Below are positions 28,680 to 37,263 of a DNA stretch of 64,000 bases, piece after piece. Under the pieces are notes generated by a model. It saw only the letters and a program-made list of their open reading frames with translations, was not told the origin of the DNA and did not search any database. Made by a program: the position numbers and the translations under genes. The stretch is from Capsulimonas corticalis (lineage in GTDB: Bacteria; Armatimonadota; Armatimonadia; Armatimonadales; Capsulimonadaceae). The number at the start of each line of letters is the position of its first letter. Position 1 is the stretch's first letter. The stretch covers positions 5,642,001-5,706,000 of the forward strand of contig NZ_AP025739.1 of NCBI RefSeq assembly GCF_003574315.2, written 5' to 3'.

Positions 28680-28708
28680 AGTCTACCATTTCGAAAGAAA
28701 TTTGACAA
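28680..28708 (-). promoter_or_regulatory. Candidate promoter of the VanW gene
   Basis: On the minus strand TTGTCA and TAGACT are separated by 17 bases, about 95 bases before the VanW start. It lies just after the terminator of the flagellar genes, as expected for a new transcription unit. Confidence 0.45.
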
Positions 28709-28715
28709 AACAAAT

Positions 28716-28740
28716 CCCCTCGCGCCAAATGCGCGAGGGG
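28716..28740 (-). terminator. Terminator after fliP
   Basis: A perfect 10-bp stem (CCCCTCGCGC, 28716-28725, with 28731-28740) has a 5-base loop. On the minus strand it is followed by a T-rich stretch. It closes the flagellar cluster 31 bases after the fliP stop. Confidence 0.8.
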
Positions 28741-28770
28741 CGTCGGCCGTATTTCTTATTACTGAACTGT

Positions 28771-29571
28771 TTACGTCCGGTAGCTCGCCGCGAGTGACCC
28801 CGCGATGGCGTGCCAGCCGTCGGCGAGGATGAAGACGAGCACTTTGGCGGGCAGGGAAATGACTGTCGGCGGCAGCATCATCATACCCATGCTCATCAGC
28901 AGAGTCGAAACGACGAGGTCGATGACGATGAACGGGATATAGATGATAAAACCGAAGATGAATCCGGTCTTGAGCTCCGAGATCACGAAGGCCGGGATCG
29001 CGACCTGCATCGGCAGGCTATCTTCCGGGTGCGCCGGGTTCTGGATCGCCGGAGGCGGTGTGTGGCTCATCTGCAAGAACAGGCGGATATCGTCTTTATA
29101 GGTCTGCTTGACCATAAATCGGCGTACGGGAATGACGCCCCGGTCGAGCGCGGTCCCGAACTCAATCTTCTTGCTCAGGTATGGCTGGAGCGCGTCCTGA
29201 TTGACCTGCTTGAAGGTTGGCGTCATCACAAAAAACGTCAGGAACAGCGCCAGCCCCAGCATCACTTGGTTCGGGGGAATGTTCTGCGTGCCGAGCGCCG
29301 AGCGCAGGAATGAAAGTACAATCACAATGCGGGTGAACGCCGTGGTCATGATCAGCAGCGACGGCGCGATCGTAAGCACCGTCATCAGCATCAAGATTTG
29401 CAGCGTATTGGCGACCTGCTGCGGGTTCTTCGCCGGCGCCGCTCCCGGGATAGTCGGAATGCTGAAGGTCCCAGCGGCTCCCTGGGCGTGCCCGGCGTGT
29501 GAGAGGGCCAGCAGGGAGACGGCCGAGATCAGCGCCGCCCAGGCGTAGAATGGAACACGAGAGAGTTTCAT
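28771..29571 (-). CDS. fliP: Flagellar export gate protein FliP
   Basis: Protein of 266 residues. A cleavable signal peptide (to about residue 30) is typical of FliP. Then come LQILMLMTVLTIAPSLLIMTTAFTRIVIVLSFLR, GTQNIPPNQVMLGLALFLTFFVM and the C-terminal FIPFIVIDLVVSTLLMSMGMMMLPP, all family hallmarks. FliP with FliQ and FliR forms the core export channel. Here the next gene downstream is VanW beyond a terminator, so fliQ/fliR/flhB/flhA must be elsewhere. It overlaps fliO by 4 bases. Confidence 0.97.
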   Translation of the reverse strand: MKLSRVPFYAWAALISAVSLLALSHAGHAQGAAGTFSIPTIPGAAPAKNPQQVANTLQILMLMTVLTIAPSLLIMTTAFTRIVIVLSFLRSALGTQNIPPNQVMLGLALFLTFFVMTPTFKQVNQDALQPYLSKKIEFGTALDRGVIPVRRFMVKQTYKDDIRLFLQMSHTPPPAIQNPAHPEDSLPMQVAIPAFVISELKTGFIFGFIIYIPFIVIDLVVSTLLMSMGMMMLPPTVISLPAKVLVFILADGWHAIAGSLAASYRT

Positions 29572-30392
29572 AATTCGGTTTTCCCCGCGGAAGTTTCCAG
29601 CTGCTCATCGCGAACGCGCGACAGCATTTCACGCAGGCGGTCATTGGCGTCGGAGACGCTGGTCTCGACGACGTCTTCTTCGATCGGCGTGGGCGCGACC
29701 GCTCCCTGGCGCTTGAGGTATTCATTGAATGCGCCGGGGGTCACATCTGCGTCGCCGTCGTCCGTGGTCTCTTCCCACTCGCTCATCAGCGTCACCGACT
29801 GAGCCGTGGCGCCGATCAAAAAGGTGCGGTTCTCAATCGAAAGCAGATGGACGCACGCGCCGGGGTTTCCGGGAAGCGGCTGCGTGCCAAGAAGCTGAAT
29901 GGCGCCGTCGCCCAGGATCGGCGTGGATGTCGAGGAGGATCCCCTGGAGTTTCGGATTCGCTGGCGCGCCATCCGGCGCAGCGCGGCGGCGCCGGGACCG
30001 CCCTTCCCGGTAAACGCGCCGCCTTCCAAGACGCCGTAGTGCTTGAGCAGATACAGTCCGCCGAAGATCAGCGCGAGCACGATCACCAGCGCCTCGAACG
30101 CGCGCCACGCCTGCGAAAGCGGATTGGGAGCATCGGCGCCGGCCGCGCCTTCAAATGAAGCAGCGGCGGCGCTGTCGCGCCCGCCGTAATCGGGGATGTT
30201 TTTGGGATCGGCGGTCGCCGCCGGAGCGGTCGCTGCTGGGGCCGCCGGCGGCGAAGCTGACGCGGCGGCGTGGATCGGGGCCGCCGGACGATCGTGATGC
30301 GCCTCGGTTTTCGCCCAGAGCAAAGGCGCCGTCGCGATAAGCGCCAACGCCCCCATCAGCGCTGTTCGGATGCAGACACGCTTAAGCTGCAA
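29568..30392 (-). CDS. fliO: Flagellar biosynthesis protein FliO
   Basis: Protein of 274 residues, longer than usual FliO. A signal-like N-terminus, an Ala/Pro-rich stretch (about 33-75), one membrane helix near 102-120 (AFEALVIVLALIFGGLYLLKHYG) and a FliO-type domain with IQLLGTQPLPGNPGACVHLLSIENRTFLIGATAQSVTLMSEW. FliO helps FliP assemble. The call rests on this domain and the place between fliN and fliP. It overlaps fliN by 11 and fliP by 4 bases. Confidence 0.85.
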   Translation of the reverse strand: MQLKRVCIRTALMGALALIATAPLLWAKTEAHHDRPAAPIHAAASASPPAAPAATAPAATADPKNIPDYGGRDSAAAASFEGAAGADAPNPLSQAWRAFEALVIVLALIFGGLYLLKHYGVLEGGAFTGKGGPGAAALRRMARQRIRNSRGSSSTSTPILGDGAIQLLGTQPLPGNPGACVHLLSIENRTFLIGATAQSVTLMSEWEETTDDGDADVTPGAFNEYLKRQGAVAPTPIEEDVVETSVSDANDRLREMLSRVRDEQLETSAGKTEL

Positions 30393-31050
30393 TGAAATCC
30401 TGCTCCCTCGCCTCGCCTCTCGCCACCGCCGTGATAATCTCCGTGACGCGAACGCCGAAGTTGTCGTCGATGACGATGACCTCGCCCCGCGCCACCAGCA
30501 GACCGTTCGCGTAAAGATCGACCGGTTCGCCGGCGATCTTGTCCAGCTCGATAATCGAGCCGGCGCTTAGGTCGAGAATGTCGCGGATCAGCAGCTGGGT
30601 TCGGCCCAGCTCCACGGTGACTTCCAGCGGAATGTCGCGAACGCGCTCGTAGGTGTGTCCGTTCGCGGCGCCTCCGGAGCTCATGCCCGTGTCGAAGGAC
30701 GGCAGATCGATGGTCGCCGGCCGCGCGCTGCTGGCGGCGGGGGCGCTGGGCGCCGGATCGGGCAGTGGATTTCCGCCGATGCTGGCGAAGAGATCGGCGA
30801 CATCCGCATCGGACATCGTCGCGTTGGAGTTGAACCCGATGTCGGTAAAGCCGCCGCCGTCGCCCATCTCCGTTTCCCCTCCCGCCTCTTCTTCGGTTTC
30901 CTCGCCCCACTCCTGACCTGTCGCCGATTCATCCATGTTGGTGTTGGCGAACAGCGCGTCGAGCGCATCCTGGGTCAGGCCGCCGGAAGAGTCTTCCGGT
31001 TCTTTCAGCGAATCTTCATTCAGATCATCCGGCATTTGAGCCATCGTCAC
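30382..31050 (-). CDS. fliN: Flagellar switch protein FliN
   Basis: Protein of 222 residues. The C-terminal 80 residues are the SpoA/FliN domain: IPLEVTVELGRTQLLIRDILDLSAGSIIELDKIAGEPVDLYANGLLVARGEVIVIDDNFGVRVTEI. The first 130 residues are acidic and low in complexity and contain a GLTQDALDALFA motif, reminiscent of the FliM/FliY CheY-binding peptide. FliN forms the lower C-ring. It has no CheC/CheX phosphatase domain, so it is not FliY. It lies 38 bases after fliM. Confidence 0.92.
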   Translation of the reverse strand: MTMAQMPDDLNEDSLKEPEDSSGGLTQDALDALFANTNMDESATGQEWGEETEEEAGGETEMGDGGGFTDIGFNSNATMSDADVADLFASIGGNPLPDPAPSAPAASSARPATIDLPSFDTGMSSGGAANGHTYERVRDIPLEVTVELGRTQLLIRDILDLSAGSIIELDKIAGEPVDLYANGLLVARGEVIVIDDNFGVRVTEIITAVARGEAREQDFIAA

Positions 31051-31088
31051 GTTCTCCTTGCGTTCTCGTACCGCTCATCCAAACTTGT

Positions 31089-32264
31089 TTAGTTTAATTC
31101 TTTATGCGCGATCAGCTCCGCTTCCGGAGTCACAATCTCGTCGATTTGCACGGCCAGATTTTTGCCGCGCAGCCCGGTCCGGCCTCGAAACTTGGTGCGG
31201 TTTCCCACCACCAGATCGACAGTGGCGATATGCCCCGGCCTTGGCGAGCCATCTTCGTTCGGCGGCATCTTCAAGGGGATGACCGCGCCGACTTTCAGAT
31301 CGCTGAGCTGTCCCATGGTGAGCCTCGCCGTCCCCAGCCGCGCGATACACGGCACGCGCGTGCTGTTCAGGCGGTGCGCAAGCTGTGGCCCGAACATCGG
31401 CTCCTTCTTCTTATTCGTGCTGATAAACCAGCGCTGGGCGCTGAGCTTGCCAAGAATGGGCTTGATCAGCAGATAAGGGATACACAGGCTCATGGCGCCC
31501 TGGAAATCGCCCATGCGGATCTCCATCAGCACAAGCACGACGGTATCGTTGCCGGGAACGATCTGGACAAACTGCGAGCTGGCCTCCACGGAGGCGATGT
31601 CGAACATCAGCGGGTTAATCGGGTCCCAGGAGGTCTTGAGATCGCTGAGCGCGTAATGGACAATGTTCTCCGCCAGCATTTTCTCGATATCGGTGAGGTC
31701 GCGGACGATCTTGCCGGCGGCGCCGGTACCGCCGAGCAGCCGGTCGATCATTGAGAACAGGATGCCGTAATCCATCTCGAAGATGGCCTGCCCCGAGAGC
31801 GGCGAGACGTTCAAAATATAGAGCAGCGACGCCGAAATCGATCGCATATATTCGTCGTAGGGCACCTGCTCCACGGAAACGACTTCGATCTGCATCTGCG
31901 CTCTGAGATATGTGGCCAGAGACGAGGAAAAATAATTGGCGAACGATTCATGCAGCAGTTGTAAGCTGCGCAGATGCTCCTTGGAGAGTTTGTCGGGGCG
32001 CCGGAAATCGTAGGGCTCGTAAGAGAGCGGGCCAGGGCCGAAGCGCAGGTGAGAATCCTGCATCGACATCCCCGCCGCCGCCCGCCGCCGCTTGCGCAGC
32101 GGAAGCAGCACCTTGCCCTCCGTGGAGCGCGCCTGCGGAGCGCTCGGGGACGCGGCGCGGTTCATTCGCTCTTCAATTGCGGGATTGGGCTCTTCTTCCT
32201 CTTCCACGGTGGTCATGGCGGAGAGAAGGGCTTCGATTTCGTTTTGAGAGAGTACTTCTGCCAA
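31089..32264 (-). CDS. fliM: Flagellar switch protein FliM
   Basis: Protein of 391 residues. The N-terminal CheY-P binding peptide LSQNEIEALLSAM is present. The middle domain has the YDFRRPDKLSKEHLRSLQLLHESFA and GGTG-type motifs (IDRLLGGTGAAG). The C-terminal SpoA domain ends GLRGKNLAVQIDEIV. A linker at about 25-65 is Pro/Arg-rich. FliM sits in the C-ring and sets rotation direction. A terminator lies between fliL and fliM, so fliM probably starts a second transcript. Confidence 0.95.
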   Translation of the reverse strand: MAEVLSQNEIEALLSAMTTVEEEEEPNPAIEERMNRAASPSAPQARSTEGKVLLPLRKRRRAAAGMSMQDSHLRFGPGPLSYEPYDFRRPDKLSKEHLRSLQLLHESFANYFSSSLATYLRAQMQIEVVSVEQVPYDEYMRSISASLLYILNVSPLSGQAIFEMDYGILFSMIDRLLGGTGAAGKIVRDLTDIEKMLAENIVHYALSDLKTSWDPINPLMFDIASVEASSQFVQIVPGNDTVVLVLMEIRMGDFQGAMSLCIPYLLIKPILGKLSAQRWFISTNKKKEPMFGPQLAHRLNSTRVPCIARLGTARLTMGQLSDLKVGAVIPLKMPPNEDGSPRPGHIATVDLVVGNRTKFRGRTGLRGKNLAVQIDEIVTPEAELIAHKELN

Positions 32265-32410
32265 TGTCAGTTCCTTATGGCGTCCTGTAAAAACTACCGG
32301 GTTTTCCAGGCGCGATGATCGCGCGCCGCATCCATGATAGTTCGGTTCGAGGTTTTTATTCCATACTCAACCTCTAATCTTCAACAGGTTTTCCGAGACG
32401 CCAAATAGGA

Positions 32411-32443
32411 ACGGCCTCCCTCGCGCTTTGCGAAGGAGGCCGT
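32411..32443 (-). terminator. Terminator between fliL and fliM
   Basis: A 9-bp stem ACGGCCTCC/GGAGGCCGT (32411-32419, 32435-32443) contains an inner TCGC/GCGA pairing. It lies 33 bases after the fliL stop and divides the flagellar cluster into two units. Confidence 0.7.
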
Positions 32444-32475
32444 GGTTCGAAATCGGTTACTTTGTCTGCGATGGC

Positions 32476-32961
32476 TTACTGCGTCACGAAGTTGGTGAAG
32501 TACACTCCGCAAATGAGATCGTCGCCCAGTTCATCGTTGATGCGCTTCTTCATCTCGTCCTTCAGCTTGTCGCGTCCCTTCATCGTGGAGACGTCTTCCC
32601 GCGTTTGGGTGGACAGCGAAGTGACGATCGCGTCGCGAACCAGCGCCGTCTTTTCTTTCATGCCCTCTTCAGACACGCCCTTTTCCTTGTTGAGTTCGAC
32701 GCCCACGGTCACTTTCAAAAAGTGGTCGCCCGAGCTATCGGCCAGATTGACCAGAAATTCGTCCAAAGTAATGACCGGGCCGTGCTCCACGTGCTTTTTC
32801 ACTACCCCGGCCTTGCCCTTAGCCGCCACTTGCTTCGTCACGAGAAACGTTCCGATTATGGCCAGCAGGACGACGCCTATGACTGCGATCATCATGACCG
32901 GCTTCTTTTTTACGGCTTCCGCGCTTCCGTCCGCCGGCAGTTCTGCTTTTTTAGTCGACAT
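32476..32961 (-). CDS. fliL: Flagellar basal body protein FliL
   Basis: Protein of 161 residues with the start at MSTKKAELP (32961), chosen for the upstream AGGAAGG; the frame runs on 21 codons further without support. One membrane helix at about 22-42, then the FliL periplasmic domain: GPVITLDEFLVNLADSSGDHFLKVTVGVEL and VRDAIVTSLSTQTREDV, ending VYFTNFVTQ. FliL supports stator function. It lies 78 bases after motB. Confidence 0.93.
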   Translation of the reverse strand: MSTKKAELPADGSAEAVKKKPVMMIAVIGVVLLAIIGTFLVTKQVAAKGKAGVVKKHVEHGPVITLDEFLVNLADSSGDHFLKVTVGVELNKEKGVSEEGMKEKTALVRDAIVTSLSTQTREDVSTMKGRDKLKDEMKKRINDELGDDLICGVYFTNFVTQ

Positions 32962-33039
32962 CGAAATTGACCTTCCTGCGTGATGGCCGCTTGAGTGTGA
33001 CCATGACAACACAATTATCGGCAAAGAACCTCCCGTTCT

Positions 33040-33837
33040 TTATGCCTGGTTTTGCCGCAGAAGGACAATTTCCACACGACGGTTTCGAGCGCGGCCATCT
33101 TCGCTGTCGTTAGAGACGATGGGCCGCTGGTCCGCGTAGCCGGCGGCCTCCATGCGCCGCGGGCTGACGTTATGCGCCTCGAAGTAGCGCAGAACCGTCG
33201 TCGCGCGAGTCACGGAAAGCTCCCAGTTGGAAGGGTATCGCATGGTGTGGATCGCCAGATTATCGGTATGGCCTTCCACGCTCACTTGATTGGGCACCGT
33301 GTTGACGACCTTGGCGATCTCATCCAGCAGCCCCATTTCATCCGGCTTCAGATCGGCCTCGCCTTTGGCGAAAAGCATCTTATCCGTCATGACGGTCACG
33401 ACGACCCCGCGCGATGTCTGCACCACATTCATGACGCGGCTCAGCTTGTTCTTCTGGATATACGCCGACATGATCATATAGGCGCGATCCAGCTTCTTCT
33501 GATCCGCCAAATCGCCGGTGGGTTTCGCCAGCTTGGGGAACTCTTGCGGAGCGGGGGGCATCTGGGGAGTTCGGCTGTCGGTGACGATGGCGGGCGAGCC
33601 GCTTAAGCCGCCGCCATGAGTGATGTTCGGAGCGCCGTTCATCATGCTGCCGCCAAACCCGGATCGGACGGAAGTTGCGAGCTGCTCGAACTTCGTCATA
33701 TTCATAATGGACATGGCGTACAGCATGATGAAAAACGCCACCAAGAGCGTAATCATGTCCGCGTATGTCAGCAGCCAGCGTTCGGCGTTTTCATGCTCGC
33801 CTTCGCCGCCGCCTCGTTTTTTTCTTCGGCCTGCCAT
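33040..33837 (-). CDS. motB: Flagellar stator protein MotB
   Basis: Protein of 265 residues. A basic start (AGRRKKRGGGEGEHENAERW) is followed by one membrane helix with the proton-accepting aspartate (WLLTYADMITLLVAFFIMLYAM). The C-terminal OmpA-like peptidoglycan domain has VSVEGHTDNLAIHTMRYPSNWELSVTRATTV and GYADQRPIVSND. MotB anchors the stator to the wall. It follows motA after 76 bases. Confidence 0.96.
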   Translation of the reverse strand: MAGRRKKRGGGEGEHENAERWLLTYADMITLLVAFFIMLYAMSIMNMTKFEQLATSVRSGFGGSMMNGAPNITHGGGLSGSPAIVTDSRTPQMPPAPQEFPKLAKPTGDLADQKKLDRAYMIMSAYIQKNKLSRVMNVVQTSRGVVVTVMTDKMLFAKGEADLKPDEMGLLDEIAKVVNTVPNQVSVEGHTDNLAIHTMRYPSNWELSVTRATTVLRYFEAHNVSPRRMEAAGYADQRPIVSNDSEDGRARNRRVEIVLLRQNQA

Positions 33838-33913
33838 GGCTCTCTATCTATCCTCCGTGATGGGTCGCTCGTTCGGCTTCCCTTCAGTCATCCTGAAGGG
33901 AAGCCGTGGAGCC

Positions 33914-34696
33914 TTAGGCCGCTTGCAGGGCCTCTTCGATCGCTTTGCGCTTCTTGGGCGAAAGGAACGCCTTCAGCTTTTCCTCGACGATGCGCGGGTT
34001 ATCGCCCGCCTGGATCGAGAGAATGCCTTCGGTCATGATCTCCCGCACCAGGACTTCTTCCTGACTGGAGTGCTTGAGCTTGGCGCCAAGCGGCAGGAAC
34101 ATCAGGTTCGCGGTGCAAACGCCGTAGAGCGTTGCGATAAACGCGGCGGCGATACTCGGGCCCATCGAGCCGGGATCCGAGAGGTTCGCCAGCATATGGA
34201 CGAGACCGGAAACCGTTCCGATAACTCCAAGCGTCGGAGCGAAGCCGCCGAGCGTGGTGAAGAAGTGCGCGCCTTCGGCATGCCGCTGCGCGAGGAACGC
34301 GACTTCCGTCTCCATGATCTCGCGCACCATCTCGGGATCGGTGCCGTCGATCGCCAGCTGAATTCCCTTCTTTAGGAACTCATCGTCGATCTCGCGAGCC
34401 TGCTCCTCCAGGGCCAGCAGACCTTCGCGCCGAGCTTTCTCGGCGAAACCGACCAGCGTCTGAATGACGTGCGCGGTGTCCATGTGCTTGCCGAAGAATG
34501 CGTGCTTGACGACATTCGGAATTCCAATCACCGTGGACAGCGGCACGGAGACCATGCTCGCCCCGATGGTGCCGCCAAAGACAAGAAGCATTGCGGAGGG
34601 ATTGATCAGGGCGGCCAGGCTGCCGCCTTCCATCAAAATCGATCCAAAGAAGGATCCGAACGCGAGTACAAGACCGATAATTGTTGCTAAATCCAT
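33914..34696 (-). CDS. motA: Flagellar stator protein MotA
   Basis: Protein of 260 residues with four membrane helices. Family features: the N-terminal IIGLVLAFGSFFGSILMEGGSL, PSAMLLVFGGTIGASMVSVPL, the cytoplasmic loop with EEQAREIDDEFLKKGIQLAIDGTDPEMVREIMETE, then APTLGVIGTVSGLVHMLANLSDPGSMGPSIAAAFIATLYG with its conserved prolines. With MotB it forms the ion channel that drives rotation. Lies 27 bases after flbD. Confidence 0.96.
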   Translation of the reverse strand: MDLATIIGLVLAFGSFFGSILMEGGSLAALINPSAMLLVFGGTIGASMVSVPLSTVIGIPNVVKHAFFGKHMDTAHVIQTLVGFAEKARREGLLALEEQAREIDDEFLKKGIQLAIDGTDPEMVREIMETEVAFLAQRHAEGAHFFTTLGGFAPTLGVIGTVSGLVHMLANLSDPGSMGPSIAAAFIATLYGVCTANLMFLPLGAKLKHSSQEEVLVREIMTEGILSIQAGDNPRIVEEKLKAFLSPKKRKAIEEALQAA

Positions 34697-34723
34697 GCGT
34701 AATCTCCCAGTGCGGTGTTCTCG

Positions 34724-34960
34724 CTACTCCAGTGCTTCCTCGCGGCGCTCCGTATGACTGTTTGTCGGTCTCCACAGGAGCGGCCCTGCTTGCCGGCGGT
34801 ACTCCATCACGCGCTCCACAACTTCCTGCGAAGTCTCGCGAACGAGCAGCTTCTTGCCGGTGACCAGTGTGATGTGCGTATCCGGAAGCGATTCAACAAA
34901 TTCGATCAGATCGGCGTTCACGATGAACTCGGAGTGATCGAAACGTGTGACAGTGATCAT
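34724..34960 (-). CDS. flbD: Flagellar FlbD family protein
   Basis: Protein of 78 residues matching the small FlbD family (MITVTRFDHSEFIVNADLIEFVESLPDTHITL, then TGKKLLVRETSQEVVERVMEYR). These proteins sit between flgE and motA in clostridial-type flagellar operons, as here. Their exact function is unknown; this is not the Caulobacter transcription factor of the same name. Confidence 0.9.
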   Translation of the reverse strand: MITVTRFDHSEFIVNADLIEFVESLPDTHITLVTGKKLLVRETSQEVVERVMEYRRQAGPLLWRPTNSHTERREEALE

Positions 34961-35019
34961 GTTTACTCCATTTCCCCTCCCCCCGGCGCTAAGCGCGCCG
35001 GGGGTGAGAGCTCAGATCA

Positions 35020-36279
35020 TTACCGCTTCATGCCGATCACATCGTTCAGCATGTCGTCGACCGTGGTGACGACCTTGGTGTTCGCCTGGAAGCCGCGCTG
35101 CGTCACGATCATGTTGGTGAACTCCGTGCTGAGGTCGACATTCGACTGCTCCAGGTAGCCGGTGCTGATCTTGCCCAGACCTTGCTGCGTCGCCGTGCCG
35201 ACATGGGCGGAGCCGGAGTTGACCGATTCCTTGAAGGCGTTGCCGCCGGCGCGCTCCAGACCCTCAGGGTTGGAGAAGCCCGCCATCGCGATCTGTCCCA
35301 GCGGCCGGGTGAGACCGTTGCTAAAGATGCCGGCGATGGAGCCGGTCTGGTCGATGCTGAAGGACTGAAGGACGCCGGGAGCGAAACCGTCCTGGCTGTC
35401 GGGAATGACGCCGGAGCTGCCGGAGACCTGGGTGGCCTTTGAGAAATCGGGCGTGATCGTCTGCGGCGTCGAGGAGCCGTCCGTCGTCGCTAGCGAGATC
35501 GTTCCACCCGAGGACATCTCTTTGCCGCTGGCGTCGAAGAAGATCTGGCCGCCGCCGGAGGCTCCGGTTCCGGACGCAGCCCAGGTCCAGGAGCTGGTGG
35601 CGCCGACGGGAAGCGTGGCGGGCGGGGTCGGAGCGGCGTCACGGGTGAAGGAGACGGTGACGTTCTGCGCTTCGCCCAGGCTGTCGAAGACCTTGACGCT
35701 GCGGGTGTAGGCCGCATCGGTGGGCAGCGCTTCGGCGCTCAGGTTACCGGAGTAGACGACGTTCTTCGTCGGGCTCGTCGTGGTCAAGCCGCCGACCGGG
35801 ATGCTGATCTTGGATCCGGCCGTCAGCTGCTGGGTCGTGTCGATAGCGCCGGTATTGTCGGCCTGCCATCCCAGGACATTCGCTCCCGTGGAAGCGTTGA
35901 CCAGATTGCCGCTGTTGTCGACCGTGAAAGAGCCGTCACGAGTATAGGACACTCCCGCCGCATCGCCGAGCATAAAATATCCGTTGCCCTGAATGGCGAG
36001 GTCGGTCGGCTTCGAGGTGCTCTGAAGGCCGCCCTGGCTGGCGACGGTGTCGATCGAGGCGACCGCAACGCCGAGACCGATCTGCTGCGGGTTGGTGCCG
36101 CCGTTGCTTCCGCTGCTTGCCGACGCGCCCTGAATGGTCTGCGAAAGCTGATCCTTGAACGTGACGCGGCCCTCTTTGTAAGCCGTGGTGTTGACGTTGG
36201 CGATGTTGTTGCCGATGACGTCCATACGGGTCTGATGGGCCTGGATCGCGGAAACTCCGCTGTACATTGCTTGCAGCAT
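35020..36279 (-). CDS. flgE: Flagellar hook protein FlgE
   Basis: Protein of 419 residues. The conserved N-terminal rod-hook motif LQAMYSGVSAIQAHQTRMDVIGNNIANVNTTAYK is present and the C-terminus is STEFTNMIVTQRGFQANTKVVTTVDDMLNDVI. The middle carries the FlgE D1/D2 domains (GNGYFMLGDAAGVSYTRDGSF, VKVFDSLGEAQNVTVSFT, the last about 200 residues in). It forms the flexible hook. Both terminal helices are intact. 133 bases separate it from the TIGR02530 gene upstream. Confidence 0.96.
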   Translation of the reverse strand: MLQAMYSGVSAIQAHQTRMDVIGNNIANVNTTAYKEGRVTFKDQLSQTIQGASASSGSNGGTNPQQIGLGVAVASIDTVASQGGLQSTSKPTDLAIQGNGYFMLGDAAGVSYTRDGSFTVDNSGNLVNASTGANVLGWQADNTGAIDTTQQLTAGSKISIPVGGLTTTSPTKNVVYSGNLSAEALPTDAAYTRSVKVFDSLGEAQNVTVSFTRDAAPTPPATLPVGATSSWTWAASGTGASGGGQIFFDASGKEMSSGGTISLATTDGSSTPQTITPDFSKATQVSGSSGVIPDSQDGFAPGVLQSFSIDQTGSIAGIFSNGLTRPLGQIAMAGFSNPEGLERAGGNAFKESVNSGSAHVGTATQQGLGKISTGYLEQSNVDLSTEFTNMIVTQRGFQANTKVVTTVDDMLNDVIGMKR

Positions 36280-36412
36280 TTTAAATAACTCTCCTAAGAT
36301 TCAGTAATTGCCGGCGGTCAGTCATTCCCGCCTGCGGGTAATTACGGCGTCCTCAATCGGAGGTCCGGCCGTGTGGTTGTTGGTGGCGCTTCGCGCCGGT
36401 CGGGCCAGGATC

Positions 36413-36820
36413 TTAAATGATCATGGCGCTGTCGATGTTGGTAAAGATATTGTCTTTGAGCGCCGTTTTGTCCACGGCGGTGATTACCGTCCGGTTCGCC
36501 ACGGAGACGACCAGCGCGGCTTTGTCGGTCAGGAACAGCGATTCTTTGGCGCCCTTCGCGGCGGCTTTTGTGATGCCGTCGCCGATTTTCGCAATGTCTT
36601 CGCTGGTCAAGTGGATATTGCGAGAAGCCAGCCGGCTCTGCGCATGCCCGGAGAACTTGACGTTCGCCTTGGCTCCGCTGTCGGCGAGCTGATCGCTGAG
36701 GATCTTGCTGAAGCTCGGGCCGGAAGCGGCGGTGTTTGCGGATGGGACCGAAGCGGGCTTGGGAGCGCCGATCCGGGGACTCGCGCCGATTATTCTGTTT
36801 TCGATATCAACGCTATTCAT
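36413..36820 (-). CDS. TIGR02530 family flagellar operon protein
   Basis: Protein of 135 residues. The core FSGHAQSRLASRNIHLTSEDIAKIGDGITKAAAKGAKESLFLTDKAALVVSVANRTVITAVD matches the TIGR02530 family, found between flgD and flgE in clostridial-type flagellar clusters. The first 50 residues are low-complexity. Possibly a hook-assembly or export helper, function not established. It lies 8 bases after flgD. Confidence 0.88.
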   Translation of the reverse strand: MNSVDIENRIIGASPRIGAPKPASVPSANTAASGPSFSKILSDQLADSGAKANVKFSGHAQSRLASRNIHLTSEDIAKIGDGITKAAAKGAKESLFLTDKAALVVSVANRTVITAVDKTALKDNIFTNIDSAMII

Positions 36821-36828
36821 TTGAAACG

Positions 36829-37251
36829 CTACTTCACGGTGCTGACCGTGGACATTTCCACGTCGTCACTGCCGATGTGCAGGTAGGCGACGCCGCTCTT
36901 CATCAGAACGGAGCTGACCACTCCTGAAGGACCGGCGGCGCCATCGCTCGTGACGGTGGTGACCGTCTTGCCGATGAGCGCCGAGCCCTGGCCGAGCTGC
37001 TGGATCGAGGTGGAGCTCGACATCGTCGTATTGAGGTTCTGCATCTGCTCCAGCGAGGAGAACTGCGCCAGCTGAGCGAGCATGTCTTTCTGGTCGGTCG
37101 GGTTGAGCGGGTCCTGGTTTTGCAGCTGCGTGACGAGAAGCTGCAAGAACTGGGTCTTGGGATCCTCGGTGTTCTGCTTTGCGGTTCCACTGGCGTTTGT
37201 CGGCGCCAGAGATGTATCGGAAGTAATTGAGTTGAGAGTTGCGACGGACAT
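36829..37251 (-). CDS. flgD: Hook-cap protein FlgD (short)
   Basis: Protein of 140 residues. The conserved part is KTQFLQLLVTQLQNQDPLNPTDQKDMLAQLAQFSSLEQMQNLN, the FlgD N-terminal export/capping segment, followed by a Gly/Ser stretch and a short beta region (AYLHIGSDDVEMSTV). The fibronectin/Tudor hybrid C-terminal domains of longer FlgD proteins are absent; short FlgDs occur in clostridial-type systems. It lies 12 bases after fliK. Confidence 0.93.
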   Translation of the reverse strand: MSVATLNSITSDTSLAPTNASGTAKQNTEDPKTQFLQLLVTQLQNQDPLNPTDQKDMLAQLAQFSSLEQMQNLNTTMSSSTSIQQLGQGSALIGKTVTTVTSDGAAGPSGVVSSVLMKSGVAYLHIGSDDVEMSTVSTVK

Positions 37252-37263
37252 AAGTGTTCTCCT